Assembly: GCA_043817715.1 (NCBI GenBank)
Contig: JBDRGO010000059.1
Coordinates: 1 to 29,537, forward strand
Origin: JAFGBZ01 sp043817715
GTDB lineage: Archaea; Iainarchaeota; Iainarchaeia; Iainarchaeales; JAFGBZ01
Direction: 5' to 3'
DNA: 29,537 bases
Shown: in pieces, positions 6,524 through 14,162 of the stretch
How the letters are laid out: each line of letters begins with the position of its first letter
How positions within the stretch are numbered: the first letter of the stretch is position 1
The notes under the pieces: model-generated
Told to the model about the DNA's origin: nothing
The model's database searches: none
The model's input: only the letters and a program-made list of their open reading frames with translations
Translations under genes and position numbers: made by a program

Positions 6524-8707
6524 TTATCGCCTTAAGCCTTTTTTCTTTCGGAAGAACAAAAAATAAACAGCTATTCCTGCAACCAGCACTGCCCCTATAA
6601 CCAGCAGAAGAATTATTCCCAACACAAGCCAAATAACCCATGAAGGAATAGCCCCATTCAATGAAACTGCATTCATAACTGAATTAAATAAAGTGCCGGT
6701 TCCCGGAATTAAGGGGGGATAAAAAATTTTTGGAGGAATTTTTGCATCAGCAGAAACAATTATGGAAGGCACTGAAAAAGAATTAATTGAATTAGATATT
6801 CTGTTCAAATCAAACAAAGCAACAGGAGAATTTAAAATATAAGCAAGCGTTGTTGTTGTTTCTGCATTCAAATCCAAATCAGTTACAAAAACAAAATCCT
6901 CTTCAAGCCATGTAAGCTCATTTGCAGAATAAACCATTTCTTTGCCTGAAGCAAACTCTTGAGAAACAGGCTCAATTAATTTAACCTGTTTTGATTCAGT
7001 TGAACCATTATACAAGGAAATTTCAATCAAAGCAAAATATTTTGAATAATTTTCATCTGAAATTTTGTACAAAAAAAGCCTTCTTGAATATCCTGATGCC
7101 AGAATGTTTTCAACAGAATCAGGGACAAATTCAGGCAAAAGCCCGGCCTCATAATAAAGGGAATTCAAATCAGCCCGAGTGAATGAATAATTTATTGCCG
7201 GCTTTTTTTCAATCTTAACCGCGTTCTTTGCCTGTTCCATTAAATCAACTGCCGACTGGGCATGCCTTTTTGATTTGGCAAAATCAATGCCTGAATCAAA
7301 AAGTTTTTTTGACTCAATTAATTCCAAATCAGATTCAATTTTCAGAGAATCTATTTTTTCTGAATCAAAAGAAAAAAGAGAAAGCAAGACTTTTATTTCA
7401 TTTAATTCTTCCTGCAAAGAATCTATTCGAGAATACAATGCGTTAATGTCATGCTTCAAATTAAGTGTATTTTTAATTGTAAAAATCAATTCTGCTTCCC
7501 CATAATTGCCTGCCATGTCAAATGCCTTAACTTTCAGCTTGCTTCTTGAATTTTCTTGATTTAAAGTATTCCAGGAAAAAGTATACTGATCATCTTCAGA
7601 ATCAAACACTTCCCCGATTTTTTTAAAACCCTCCTCATCCCAATAAAATTCAACACGATCTATTCCTGAAGAAGGCAAAGAATCAGAAACACTCACAATA
7701 ACTGAAACAGTTTCCTCTAAAGAAGCATCCCCCGAAGGGCTGATTATTGAAACAGCAGGGGAATGAGTATCAAAAAAGAAATTTTCTTCAGCAGAACAAT
7801 CATCTCCTTCTAAATCCTCGGCCTGCAACTTAAAAACATAAAGCCCTTCATTCAAAGAACTAAAATCAACATTAATGTCAATAGATTCTCTTGAAGCATT
7901 CCCGCCGTCAAACACCGCTTCCTCAAAAGAATCAGGATAAACTAAGAAAATTTTTACTCTTTTAACCTCTGCATCATTGGCATAAAAAGTTCCAGAAAAA
8001 TTTTCCTCATCCAATGCAAAGCTTGCTTCAAAAGAAGCGTCACAAAAAGACGCCGCCTTAACTGAAAAAATTGCACTAACACTCCCTATATTGCCTGCAT
8101 TATCAACCGGCTGAACTCTATAATGATAATTTCCTCCATCCAGCACACTTGAATCAACATAAGAAGTTTCAGCAATATCTTCTGCAATCAAAACAGCAAC
8201 AGCATCCCTTATGCTGAACTCCGCAAGATACCCGCCTTTTGGAACATACCTTAAAACGCTTCGGTAAAGCGCATAATGGCTCACACCTGACCCGCTGTCT
8301 TCTGAAGCAGCCCAAGAAATTTTAATCGAACCATCATCCAACGCCTCTCCAGCAAGATCCTGCGGCCTTGAAGGTCCTAAATTATCAATATTTATTTTAA
8401 AATGCGTTGTTTCACTCCAATCGCTTCCGCTTTTGCCCCTTACATGAAAATAATAAGTATCAGGTTTCTTATCGTGATAAATAATGCTTGTGCTGCTTGA
8501 AACTGTTTCAGAAGGAACTGTTCCGGATTCATTGTCCAAAACAAAAGAATAAGTTGATGCATCAGAACTCCAGGAAAGAGAAATGTCATTTACATTATAC
8601 CAATTGTTTTGGTTTGAATGAGAGGAACTAGAAACACTCGGAGCAGATACTGCAAAAATATTTAAACTAATTAATACTAAAAAAACAAAAACCAAAATTT
8701 TTTTCAA
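6524..8707 (-). CDS. Large membrane-anchored surface protein with fibronectin/Ig-like domains
   Basis: A 727-residue exported protein beginning at TTG 8707 (GGTGG just upstream). It has a Sec signal peptide (MKKILVFVFLVLISLNIFA), an Ig-like beta domain (about 20-110), a fibronectin type III domain (about 112-215, with ALDDGSIKISWAASEDSGSG), another beta region, and an Ig-like domain (about 315-410, VSVSDSLPSSGIDRVEFYW...KAFDMAGNYGEAELIFTI). A helical, probably coiled-coil segment (about 415-500) and a further domain follow. A membrane helix near 695-720 and the basic tail FRKKKGLRR anchor it. The layout suggests a cell-surface adhesion or scaffold protein; there is no visible enzyme motif. 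The gene is monocistronic and convergent with the KaiC-like gene. Confidence 0.82.
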   Translation of the reverse strand: MKKILVFVFLVLISLNIFAVSAPSVSSSSHSNQNNWYNVNDISLSWSSDASTYSFVLDNESGTVPSETVSSSTSIIYHDKKPDTYYFHVRGKSGSDWSETTHFKINIDNLGPSRPQDLAGEALDDGSIKISWAASEDSGSGVSHYALYRSVLRYVPKGGYLAEFSIRDAVAVLIAEDIAETSYVDSSVLDGGNYHYRVQPVDNAGNIGSVSAIFSVKAASFCDASFEASFALDEENFSGTFYANDAEVKRVKIFLVYPDSFEEAVFDGGNASRESIDINVDFSSLNEGLYVFKLQAEDLEGDDCSAEENFFFDTHSPAVSIISPSGDASLEETVSVIVSVSDSLPSSGIDRVEFYWDEEGFKKIGEVFDSEDDQYTFSWNTLNQENSRSKLKVKAFDMAGNYGEAELIFTIKNTLNLKHDINALYSRIDSLQEELNEIKVLLSLFSFDSEKIDSLKIESDLELIESKKLFDSGIDFAKSKRHAQSAVDLMEQAKNAVKIEKKPAINYSFTRADLNSLYYEAGLLPEFVPDSVENILASGYSRRLFLYKISDENYSKYFALIEISLYNGSTESKQVKLIEPVSQEFASGKEMVYSANELTWLEEDFVFVTDLDLNAETTTTLAYILNSPVALFDLNRISNSINSFSVPSIIVSADAKIPPKIFYPPLIPGTGTLFNSVMNAVSLNGAIPSWVIWLVLGIILLLVIGAVLVAGIAVYFLFFRKKKGLRR

Positions 8708-8760
8708 AAAACCACCAGAATAAATTATTAATTTAGAATGAAATCATTTTTAAGCACTTT

Positions 8761-8781
8761 GAATTTTACAAAGTAAAATTC
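8761..8781. promoter_or_regulatory. 21-bp perfect palindrome upstream of the surface-protein gene
   Basis: GAATTTTAC and GTAAAATTC are exact inverted copies separated by AAA, 54-74 bases upstream of the TTG at 8707. On the plus strand a T-run follows, so it could be terminator-like, but no plus-strand gene leads into it. An operator for the divergently placed surface-protein gene, or a processing/stop signal for the tRNA transcript arriving from the right, is more likely. Confidence 0.35.
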
Positions 8782-8880
8782 ATTTTTTCCTGCAAACACG
8801 GCTTCTTTTTCCCGATTCGAACAAACTCTAATAGACACAGTAAAGTTTTCATTTACTCAAATCTAAAAAAAAATGTGAAA

Positions 8881-8954
8881 TGGGTTTGGCGGGATTTGGA
8901 CCCGCGACACCACGGTCTTCAGCCGTGTGCTCTCCCGGACTGAGCTACAAACCC
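8881..8954 (-). tRNA. tRNA-Phe (GAA)
   Basis: A 74-nt cloverleaf on the minus strand: acceptor GGGTTTG/CAAACCC with discriminator A, D-arm GCTC/GAGC, anticodon stem CACGG/CCGTG around loop CTGAAGA (anticodon GAA), and T-arm GCGGG-TCCAAAT-CCCGC. No CCA is encoded. It lies 14 bases downstream of tRNA-Lys and probably shares its transcript. Confidence 0.95.
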
Positions 8955-8968
8955 AAAAAGTATCTATT

Positions 8969-9043
8969 CGAGCCCGGGGGGATTTGAACCCCCGACACCA
9001 TGGTTAAAAGCCATGTGCTCTAGCCAGGCTGAGCTACGAGCCC
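8969..9043 (-). tRNA. tRNA-Lys (TTT)
   Basis: A 75-nt cloverleaf on the minus strand: 5' GGGCTCG pairs with 3' CGGGCTC (two G-U pairs), D-arm GCTC/GAGC, anticodon stem CATGG/CCATG around CTTTTAA (anticodon TTT), T-arm GGGGG-TTCAAAT-CCCCC, discriminator G. No CCA is encoded. A TATA-like TTTTAAAA lies at 9077-9084 upstream on the minus strand. Confidence 0.95.
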
Positions 9044-9076
9044 TAAAACAGAACTTATTAATTTTTGTCAGCGAAG

Positions 9077-9084
9077 TTTTAAAA
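9077..9084 (-). promoter_or_regulatory. Likely TATA box for the tRNA-Lys/tRNA-Phe unit
   Basis: TTTTAAAA is centred about 37 bases before the mature 5' end of tRNA-Lys, a plausible archaeal TATA position if a short leader is removed. Confidence 0.4.
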
Positions 9085-9101
9085 GCTATGTTCACAGCAA
9101 A

Positions 9102-10388
9102 TTAAACAATTTTCTCTTTTTTTATCTCCTTTAAGCCATTCATATATGGCTGCAGAGGTTCTGGAATTAAAACAGTTTTTTCAGGGGTTTGATTCTGTTC
9201 CAATAAAATCCTTAAAATTCGTGGAATTGCAGCCATAGTCGCATTTAATGTATGGACATATTCTTTCTCGCCATTAGGCTTTATCAAACGAATTTTTGAC
9301 CTCACTGCCTGATAGCTTGCACAATTAGAACAGCTCATTAATTCAATATATTTTTCTTCCCTTGGAGACCAGCCCTCAACATCATATTTTTTTGCTGCAA
9401 CTGTTCCCATATCTCCTGTGCAGACATTTACAACACGGTAAGGAATTTCCAAATCCTTCAAAAGCCCTTCTGCATTTGAAACCATTTCCTCTAAAAAAAC
9501 ATTGGAATCTTCAGGGCGGGAAAAAACTATTTGTTCAACTTTATTAAACTGATGAACCCTAAACAATCCCCTTTCATCAATATTTCTTTTTCCGACTTCT
9601 TTCCTGAAACAGGCACTTAATCCGCAATATTTTAAAGGCAGATTTTTTTCTTCAATGCCTTCATTTGAATGCATTGCAGTCAAAGGATGCTCTGAAGTGG
9701 CAATCAAATACAAATCCTCATTATCTGCCTTATACATGACATTTTCAAAATCACCCAAATCAGTAACTCCCGCATATGCTTCCCTATTTATCAGCAGGGG
9801 AGGCGAAACAAAAACAAACCCTTTTTTGATTAGTTTTCCCAAAGAATACTGAATTAAAGCCTGCTCCATCAATGCAAGACTGCCTTTCAAAAAATAAAAA
9901 CCAGCCCCGGAAATTTTAGCCGCCCTTTCAAAATCTGCAACGCCTAATTCTGCCGCCAGCAGGCCATGATGAATTAAATCCTTTTTCTTTAAGGGCTTGC
10001 CCCAGGAACGCACTTCAACATTATCAGCATCGCTTTTTCCAAAAGGAACACTTTCATCCAAAAGATTCGGAACCGAATAATGAAGCAGTTCAAATTTTTC
10101 TTTAACCTGATTTTTTTCCGCGTCAATATCCTTTAAAGCAGCAGGAATCTGTTTTGCTTCATTAAGAAGCTTGTCTGCATTTCTGCCTTTGGCTTTGGCT
10201 TCTTTTATTTCATCGGTTAATTTATTTCTTTTGGAACGCAGGTCATCTGCTTCCTTGATAAGCTGCCTGTGCTTTAAGTCAAACTTCAGCAGCAAAGAAA
10301 AATCTTTAAGTATTTGAGGATTCTGCCTCCGAGCAAGATTTTGCTCCACTTCTTTTGATTTCTCCCTGAGAAGTTTTATATCCAGCAT
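9102..10388 (-). CDS. serS: Seryl-tRNA synthetase
   Basis: Charges tRNA-Ser with serine. The common (bacterial-type) class II SerRS rather than the rare methanogen form: an N-terminal coiled-coil arm (about 25-105, rich in Lys, Glu, Leu) precedes the catalytic domain. The catalytic part has the serine-binding TSEHPL (about 231-236), motif 2 FRKEVG...RGLFRVHQFNKVE (from about 261) and motif 3 HTLNATMAAIPRILRILLEQNQ with its Arg near 390. At about 428 residues it is full length. I chose ATG 10388, giving the canonical MLDIKLLRE; an in-frame ATG at 10400 would add four residues. No SD is seen, so it may be leaderless. It diverges from the Trm56 gene with about 60 bp between. Confidence 0.95.
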   Translation of the reverse strand: MLDIKLLREKSKEVEQNLARRQNPQILKDFSLLLKFDLKHRQLIKEADDLRSKRNKLTDEIKEAKAKGRNADKLLNEAKQIPAALKDIDAEKNQVKEKFELLHYSVPNLLDESVPFGKSDADNVEVRSWGKPLKKKDLIHHGLLAAELGVADFERAAKISGAGFYFLKGSLALMEQALIQYSLGKLIKKGFVFVSPPLLINREAYAGVTDLGDFENVMYKADNEDLYLIATSEHPLTAMHSNEGIEEKNLPLKYCGLSACFRKEVGKRNIDERGLFRVHQFNKVEQIVFSRPEDSNVFLEEMVSNAEGLLKDLEIPYRVVNVCTGDMGTVAAKKYDVEGWSPREEKYIELMSCSNCASYQAVRSKIRLIKPNGEKEYVHTLNATMAAIPRILRILLEQNQTPEKTVLIPEPLQPYMNGLKEIKKEKIV

Positions 10389-10449
10389 AAAAAAAACCAT
10401 TTAAGTTATACCTTAATATTAAAAGAAAATGCATTAAAAGAATACGTAT

Positions 10450-10992
10450 ATGAATGAAAAAGAAAAAGAAGCAGTTGTTTTAAGATACGGCCACAGGATA
10501 GTAAGAGACGCAAGAGTTACAACCCATTGCTGCCTTGTTGCAAGGGCATTTGGAGCAAAAAAAATAATTATTTGCGGGGACCAGGACAATGAATTAAAGG
10601 AAAGAATTGAAAAACTAAACAGGGAATGGGGCGGCGAATTTGCAGTGTGCTTTTCCGAATCATGGCGAAAAACAGTTACAGAACACAAAGAAAAGGGGTT
10701 TTTTATAGTGCATAACACCATGTACGGACAGCCAATCCAGAAAAAAGAAAAAGAAATAAAAAAACATAAAAAAATTCTTGTTGTTATTGGCTCGCAAAAA
10801 GTTGAAAAAGAAGTTTATGAAAAAGCAGACATGAATATTTCAGTTACCAGCCAACCGCATTCTGAAATTGCCGCCCTTGCGCTGACCCTTGACAGGATAT
10901 TTGAAGGAAAAGAACTTGAAAAAAAGTTTTCAAATGAAAAGAAAAAAATAATTCCTTCAAAAAAAGGCAAAATAATTAAATCAAAAGAATGA
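10450..10992 (+). CDS. tRNA (cytidine(56)-2'-O)-methyltransferase, aTrm56
   Basis: A SPOUT-class methyltransferase that 2'-O-methylates C56 in the T-loop of archaeal tRNAs using S-adenosylmethionine. Family marks are LRYGHRIVRDARVTTH (11-26), HNTMYGQP (88-95) and the knot region IGSQKVEKEVYEKADMNISVTSQPHSEIAALALTLDRIFEG (about 113-153); QPHSE is the hallmark of this family. The 180-residue length is normal, with a lysine-rich tail. It diverges from serS and is followed by the TFE gene after 32 bases, probably co-transcribed. The neighbourhood is translation and transcription housekeeping. Confidence 0.92.
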   Translation: MNEKEKEAVVLRYGHRIVRDARVTTHCCLVARAFGAKKIIICGDQDNELKERIEKLNREWGGEFAVCFSESWRKTVTEHKEKGFFIVHNTMYGQPIQKKEKEIKKHKKILVVIGSQKVEKEVYEKADMNISVTSQPHSEIAALALTLDRIFEGKELEKKFSNEKKKIIPSKKGKIIKSKE

Positions 10993-11024
10993 GTTTAAAA
11001 GAAATGCGGAGCAGAAAATAAAGT

Positions 11025-11561
11025 ATGATTAAAAAAGACATAACAAAATATCCCTTGGTTGAAGAATATCTGACCCTAGTGGCAGGAAAATACGCCCCAG
11101 AACTGATAAGAATCTGCGTAAAGAAAAAAAAATGCGTAACAGATGAAGACATCGGAAAAAAATTAAATTTAAAAATAACCGAAATAAGAACTATCCTTAA
11201 CCAATTGCATTACAAGGGAATTGTCTGCTATAAAAAGGAAAAAAACAAAAAAACAGGATGGTATTCATATACCTGGGAAATAAGACAGGACAAAATCACC
11301 CAACAGATTGTTGAAAAAAAAGCAGAAGAAATAATCCGATTGGAAAAAAGAATCGAAATGGAAGGAACCCATACAATGTTCGCCTGCAAAAAAGAATGTG
11401 AATCCTTTCCTTTTGAAATTGCAGCAGAATATTATTTTAATTGCCCTGCCTGCGGCAATCCATTAAAAGCAAGGGATAACCAAAAAGAAACAAAAAAAAT
11501 CAAAAGACAACTGATTAAAATAAAATCAGAAATAGAAGAAATACAACAAGCACAAGGATAA
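11025..11561 (+). CDS. tfe: Transcription initiation factor TFE (TFIIE-alpha homologue)
   Basis: Archaeal basal factor that helps RNA polymerase open promoters. The 178 residues show an N-terminal winged helix (about 15-90, with EDIGKKLNLKITEIRTILNQLHYKGIVCYKK) and a C-terminal zinc ribbon with Cys121, Cys125, Cys140 and Cys143 (CKKEC...CPACG). A lysine/glutamate-rich helical tail follows. Both domains are complete. It sits 32 bases after the Trm56 gene. The 189 bp to the next tRNA are extremely A-rich, contain a small hairpin (CAAAC-GGC-GTTTG near 11581-11593), and hold no visible gene. Confidence 0.93.
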   Translation: MIKKDITKYPLVEEYLTLVAGKYAPELIRICVKKKKCVTDEDIGKKLNLKITEIRTILNQLHYKGIVCYKKEKNKKTGWYSYTWEIRQDKITQQIVEKKAEEIIRLEKRIEMEGTHTMFACKKECESFPFEIAAEYYFNCPACGNPLKARDNQKETKKIKRQLIKIKSEIEEIQQAQG

Positions 11562-11718
11562 AAAAACGCAAAATCTTGGACAAACGGCGTTTGCAACAAG
11601 AAGCACAACCAAACAAAAAAAACCTTTTTAAAAGCAAGAAAAGGAAAAAAACCCCTTAAAAGAAGTTTAAAAGAAAAAATAAGAAAAAAACAGAAAGGAA
11701 AAAGAAAATAAATATGTA

Positions 11719-11724
11719 TTTAAA
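11719..11724 (+). promoter_or_regulatory. TATA box of the initiator tRNA gene
   Basis: TTTAAA lies 27-32 bases upstream of the mature 5' end of tRNA-Met, the standard archaeal TATA distance. Confidence 0.5.
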
Positions 11725-11750
11725 CTTTGTGAAGTAAAATTTCTTGTCAA

Positions 11751-11825
11751 AGCGGGGTAGGGCAGCCTGGAGTGCCCGTCGGGCTCATAACCCGAAGGTC
11801 AAAGGTTCAAATCCTTTCCCCGCTA
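11751..11825 (+). tRNA. Initiator tRNA-Met (CAT)
   Basis: A 75-nt cloverleaf: acceptor AGCGGGG/CCCCGCT with a 1A:72U pair and discriminator A, anticodon loop CTCATAA (CAT) on a stem with three G-C pairs next to the loop, and T-arm AAAGG-TTCAAAT-CCTTT. The A-U end and the GGG/CCC anticodon stem are the archaeal initiator hallmarks. No CCA is encoded. Confidence 0.93.
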
Positions 11826-12272
11826 CTATTTACTTCTTGCCCTTTATTAATTTCAGTAAAATTAGCGCTAAAAATCAGCCAAAATATAACTTACAGCAGG
11901 GGCAGTAAGTCAATAATAGGCCTTTGCTCTTACTTACTTTTAATCTAATTAAATAAAGCCAAACAACACATCAAAAAAAGGCAGAGACTTTTGTAAAAAA
12001 AATCCGTTTTTGCACTCTCTTTTTGCTTTTAATGCATAAAAACATAAAAAAACACTTGAAAGCAACTCACTTTTTTATGAAAATAACTCTAAATAACTTA
12101 AAAAACGGCGAAAAAGACGGATTTGAGCACTTTTAGAGGTAAAAAGTGAAAAAATATGGCAGAAATATAGTAATTACTAACATTATTTAAAATTACAATA
12201 AAATCAATAAGAAAGCATTTGCATTACCGTAATGATTTTATTCTATTAGGTTCTTAATAGTATGATGATTTT
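11826..12272. other. Gene-free 447-bp spacer with hairpins and palindromes
   Basis: I see no credible protein gene here. Just after the tRNA, ACTTAC (11889-11894) can pair with GTAAGT (11905-11910), and the same AGTAAGT (11904-11910) can instead pair with ACTTACT (11932-11938), giving two exclusive hairpins. Nearer the next gene are CATTAC-C-GTAATG (12222-12234), CTATTA/TAATAG (12243-12260), and a 10-bp direct repeat ATGATTTTAT (12232-12241, 12265-12274), the second copy overlapping the start codon of the next gene. A non-coding RNA or regulatory region is possible. Confidence 0.4.
12222..12260. promoter_or_regulatory. Pair of palindromes upstream of the 147-residue protein gene
   Basis: CATTAC-C-GTAATG (12222-12234) and CTATTA-n6-TAATAG (12243-12260) lie 13-51 bases before the ATG at 12273. 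Because the gene may encode a winged-helix protein, self-regulation is possible; this is inference. Confidence 0.35.
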
Positions 12273-12716
12273 ATGGGAATAATTGAAAAAATATTTGCGG
12301 TGTTGGGGTATAAAAAAAATAAAAAAACAGATAATTCAATTTACCTAGAAAAAGAAACAGAAACTTATACTAAAGAAAAACAAGAATTGTTTGATGAATT
12401 GCATAGCATCTGGGAATATATAAGATTTAGAGAAAATACTCAGGCTTTTTTTATTTCACAAATTGTAGGTTTTGAAGAATGGGTTTCCATGGAAGAAATA
12501 ATTAGGAGAATTGAGGAAGTTTTTGGAATTAAATTTAAAAATTCACGAAGTTTGTATCCCTACATTAAAACACTGGTTGATTTGAATCTTATGGAAGCGA
12601 TATCCGCGGGGGGAAAAATGAAATGGAGAAAAAAAGAGGTTTTGATCAATTTATCTGAAAAGGAAAAAGAAAAGGAAAAAAAGAAGCTTGCAGAGAAACG
12701 GCGGGCTGGCAATTAA
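12273..12716 (+). CDS. Unknown protein, possible winged-helix DNA-binding protein
   Basis: I do not recognise this 147-residue protein as a named family. After a basic N-terminus, residues about 35-125 are helical and end in a segment that reads like a winged helix: SMEEIIRRIEEVFGIKFKNSRSLYPYIKTLVDLNLMEAISAGGKMKWRKKEVLINL (recognition helix, then a hairpin). The last 20 residues are Lys/Glu-rich and charged. No membrane segment or enzyme motif is seen. No SD precedes the ATG, so it may be leaderless. Palindromes upstream fit an autoregulated transcription factor. It converges on the next gene; an A-run followed by T-runs (about 12731-12760) may serve as a two-way terminator. Confidence 0.6.
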   Translation: MGIIEKIFAVLGYKKNKKTDNSIYLEKETETYTKEKQELFDELHSIWEYIRFRENTQAFFISQIVGFEEWVSMEEIIRRIEEVFGIKFKNSRSLYPYIKTLVDLNLMEAISAGGKMKWRKKEVLINLSEKEKEKEKKKLAEKRRAGN

Positions 12717-12744
12717 TTAAGGTAAGAAACAAAAAAAAAGTTTT

Positions 12745-13323
12745 TTATTTTTTGATTTTTATAAAATTAGAATAAAAAGCAACTAATCTATCTGATTTTT
12801 TATATGAATCCTGAAACCATGGAGAGGAAACAACTTTTTTTGCTTCTTCTAAAATAATTTTCAGATAAGTGGCATCAGGGATCTTTTTTTCAGTGGCTAT
12901 TACCGCGAGCTCTTTTTCAAGATTGCTTTCAATATCTGTTTCGGCAATGTGAACCCGGTCTAATAATTGCTCAAGTGCTTCCGCGGCCTGTTCCTCAGAA
13001 ATGTTCTTTTCATCCCGATAATAAACCGCCTTCCAATTGCCTTTTTCCCTCCAATAATGGGTTGGGTTTTTTCCGGTTTGGAAGAAGTCAGTTAAAGCAG
13101 TGAGCGTTCCTTGCGGCAGAATAACACAGTTTTTTCCAGGGCGGATATAAGGTGTGTTTGTAAGTATTCCTCGCCTAAAATATCTATGGGTTTTGCCAGA
13201 TGATTTTGTTACATTCTGGGTATAACCATAAATTGCCCTGAAAAGCTTCTGATAAGAATAAGCCGAATGTTTTGTCTTTTCAGGAAGAATGAACTTATAC
13301 TGAACAAAAACACTTTTAAGCAA
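12745..13323 (-). CDS. Conserved-looking protein of unknown function
   Basis: A 192-residue soluble protein that I cannot assign. It starts at TTG 13323, since no ATG follows early in frame. The N-terminal half is mixed alpha/beta with aromatic-rich phrases (YSYQKLFRAIYGYTQNVTK, GKTHRYFRRGILTNTPYIRPGKN); the middle contains TGKNPTHYWREKGNWKAVYYRDE; the C-terminal half is helical (SEEQAAEALEQLLDRVH...). There are no cysteines and no membrane helix. The G-run of the ORB-like site at 13328-13346 lies directly before the start codon and could also serve as its weak SD. Its place beside the putative origin is suggestive only. Confidence 0.6.
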   Translation of the reverse strand: MLKSVFVQYKFILPEKTKHSAYSYQKLFRAIYGYTQNVTKSSGKTHRYFRRGILTNTPYIRPGKNCVILPQGTLTALTDFFQTGKNPTHYWREKGNWKAVYYRDEKNISEEQAAEALEQLLDRVHIAETDIESNLEKELAVIATEKKIPDATYLKIILEEAKKVVSSPWFQDSYKKSDRLVAFYSNFIKIKK

Positions 13324-13327
13324 GCTA

Positions 13328-13346
13328 CCCCCACACTTCCACTAAT
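13328..13346 (-). repeat. ORB-like element A (inverted)
   Basis: Minus strand reads ATTAGTGGAAGTGTGGGGGT (ending at 13327). Known archaeal origin recognition boxes combine a GTGGAA-type half-dyad with a downstream G-run, as here. The CCCACACTTCCACTAAT core (13330-13346) is an exact 17-bp inverted copy of element B. Confidence 0.6.
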
Positions 13347-13440
13347 AACATAAATAAACAAATACAAAGCTTTTATGTATACTTATATAGATACATATAA
13401 TTTATTAATTAAATCCTTAAATTTGTGTAGTAAGGTTAAT
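13347..13440. other. A+T-rich candidate unwinding element
   Basis: This stretch contains TATACTTATATAGATACATA and almost no G or C. It lies immediately inside ORB-like element A and holds no gene. The remaining bases to 13579 are also gene-free. Confidence 0.4.
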
Positions 13441-13579
13441 TTTTTGTGTTTTTTTTGTATTTCAATTGCTAGTTTTTACTTATTATTAATTGGTGTTTAG
13501 TTAGTATTTGCTGTTAGGCGGTCTTTAAATTCATAGTTCAGTTTCTTTGTTTTTTTTTAGTTTCTTCGTTTTCTGATTT

Positions 13580-13882
13580 TTATCTTCTTGAATGCCTTGT
13601 ATGTTCTTTTGTTTCTTTTTCTGGTTCTGTATCAACAGTAACCCGTCCTGCTCCTGATACAATCACAATATCTTTGGCTGATTTTACGTTTTTATAAGGA
13701 ATACTTTTTTCGGTGATTATTCTTTTTGCATCCTGTTTTGTTTTTGCTTTCAATGGCTCGGTTGTGATTGTTTCAATTCTTCCTTTTTCAAGGTTAATAA
13801 CCAAATCAAACACTTTTCCTTTATACTGTCCGTTTCCGTCATATATGTCCATTCCAAACAATTTTGATATCTTAAAAGTCAT
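13580..13882 (-). CDS. PRC-barrel domain protein
   Basis: A 100-residue protein whose first 80 residues form a PRC-barrel: KISKLFGMDIYDGNGQYKGKVFDLVINLEKGRIETI, then IPYKNVKSAKDIVIVSG, the usual two-part pattern of the archaeal COG1873 family. The tail is charged (EPEKETKEHTRHSRR). GGAGG (13890-13894) precedes the ATG by seven bases. PRC-barrel proteins act in RNA processing (RimM-like) and, in Haloferax, as cell-division proteins (CdpB); which applies here is unknown. It lies between the ORB-like elements, so a replication or division role is tempting but unproven. Confidence 0.82.
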   Translation of the reverse strand: MTFKISKLFGMDIYDGNGQYKGKVFDLVINLEKGRIETITTEPLKAKTKQDAKRIITEKSIPYKNVKSAKDIVIVSGAGRVTVDTEPEKETKEHTRHSRR

Positions 13883-14066
13883 GTTAATTCCTCCATTTTT
13901 GAAAAAACCTTTTCTTTTAGAAAAATATTTTCTTCATATATTTAAACATATCTTGTTTTTCTTGTTTTTCAGGGGTTTTTACCTGATTTTAGCCAAAATC
14001 CTGCTATATTATACATAATATTTTATTTTTTTAAATTTTGCTTTTTTGTTGTAATTTGTTTGTTTA

Positions 14067-14083
14067 ATTAGTGGAAGTGTGGG
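14067..14083 (+). repeat. ORB-like element B
   Basis: ATTAGTGGAAGTGTGGG, the exact inverted copy of 13330-13346. Here the G-run has three Gs before T. Confidence 0.6.
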
Positions 14084-14162
14084 TTTTGCATTCAATTAGT
14101 TGTTGCTGTTAATTAATAAATGATTAAGTTATTGGGGGTTTTTGTGTTTAAATTTCAGTTAG

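Noticed and set aside
8795..8840. Remnant of a third tRNA (TTCGAA-like T-loop)
   Set aside because: Only a weak T-arm with several G-U pairs can be drawn; no acceptor or anticodon stem matches.
13330..14083. A 754-bp miniature transposon with 17-bp inverted ends
   Set aside because: No target duplication is seen outside the ends, a third copy lies outside at 14163, and the enclosed gene is not a transposase.
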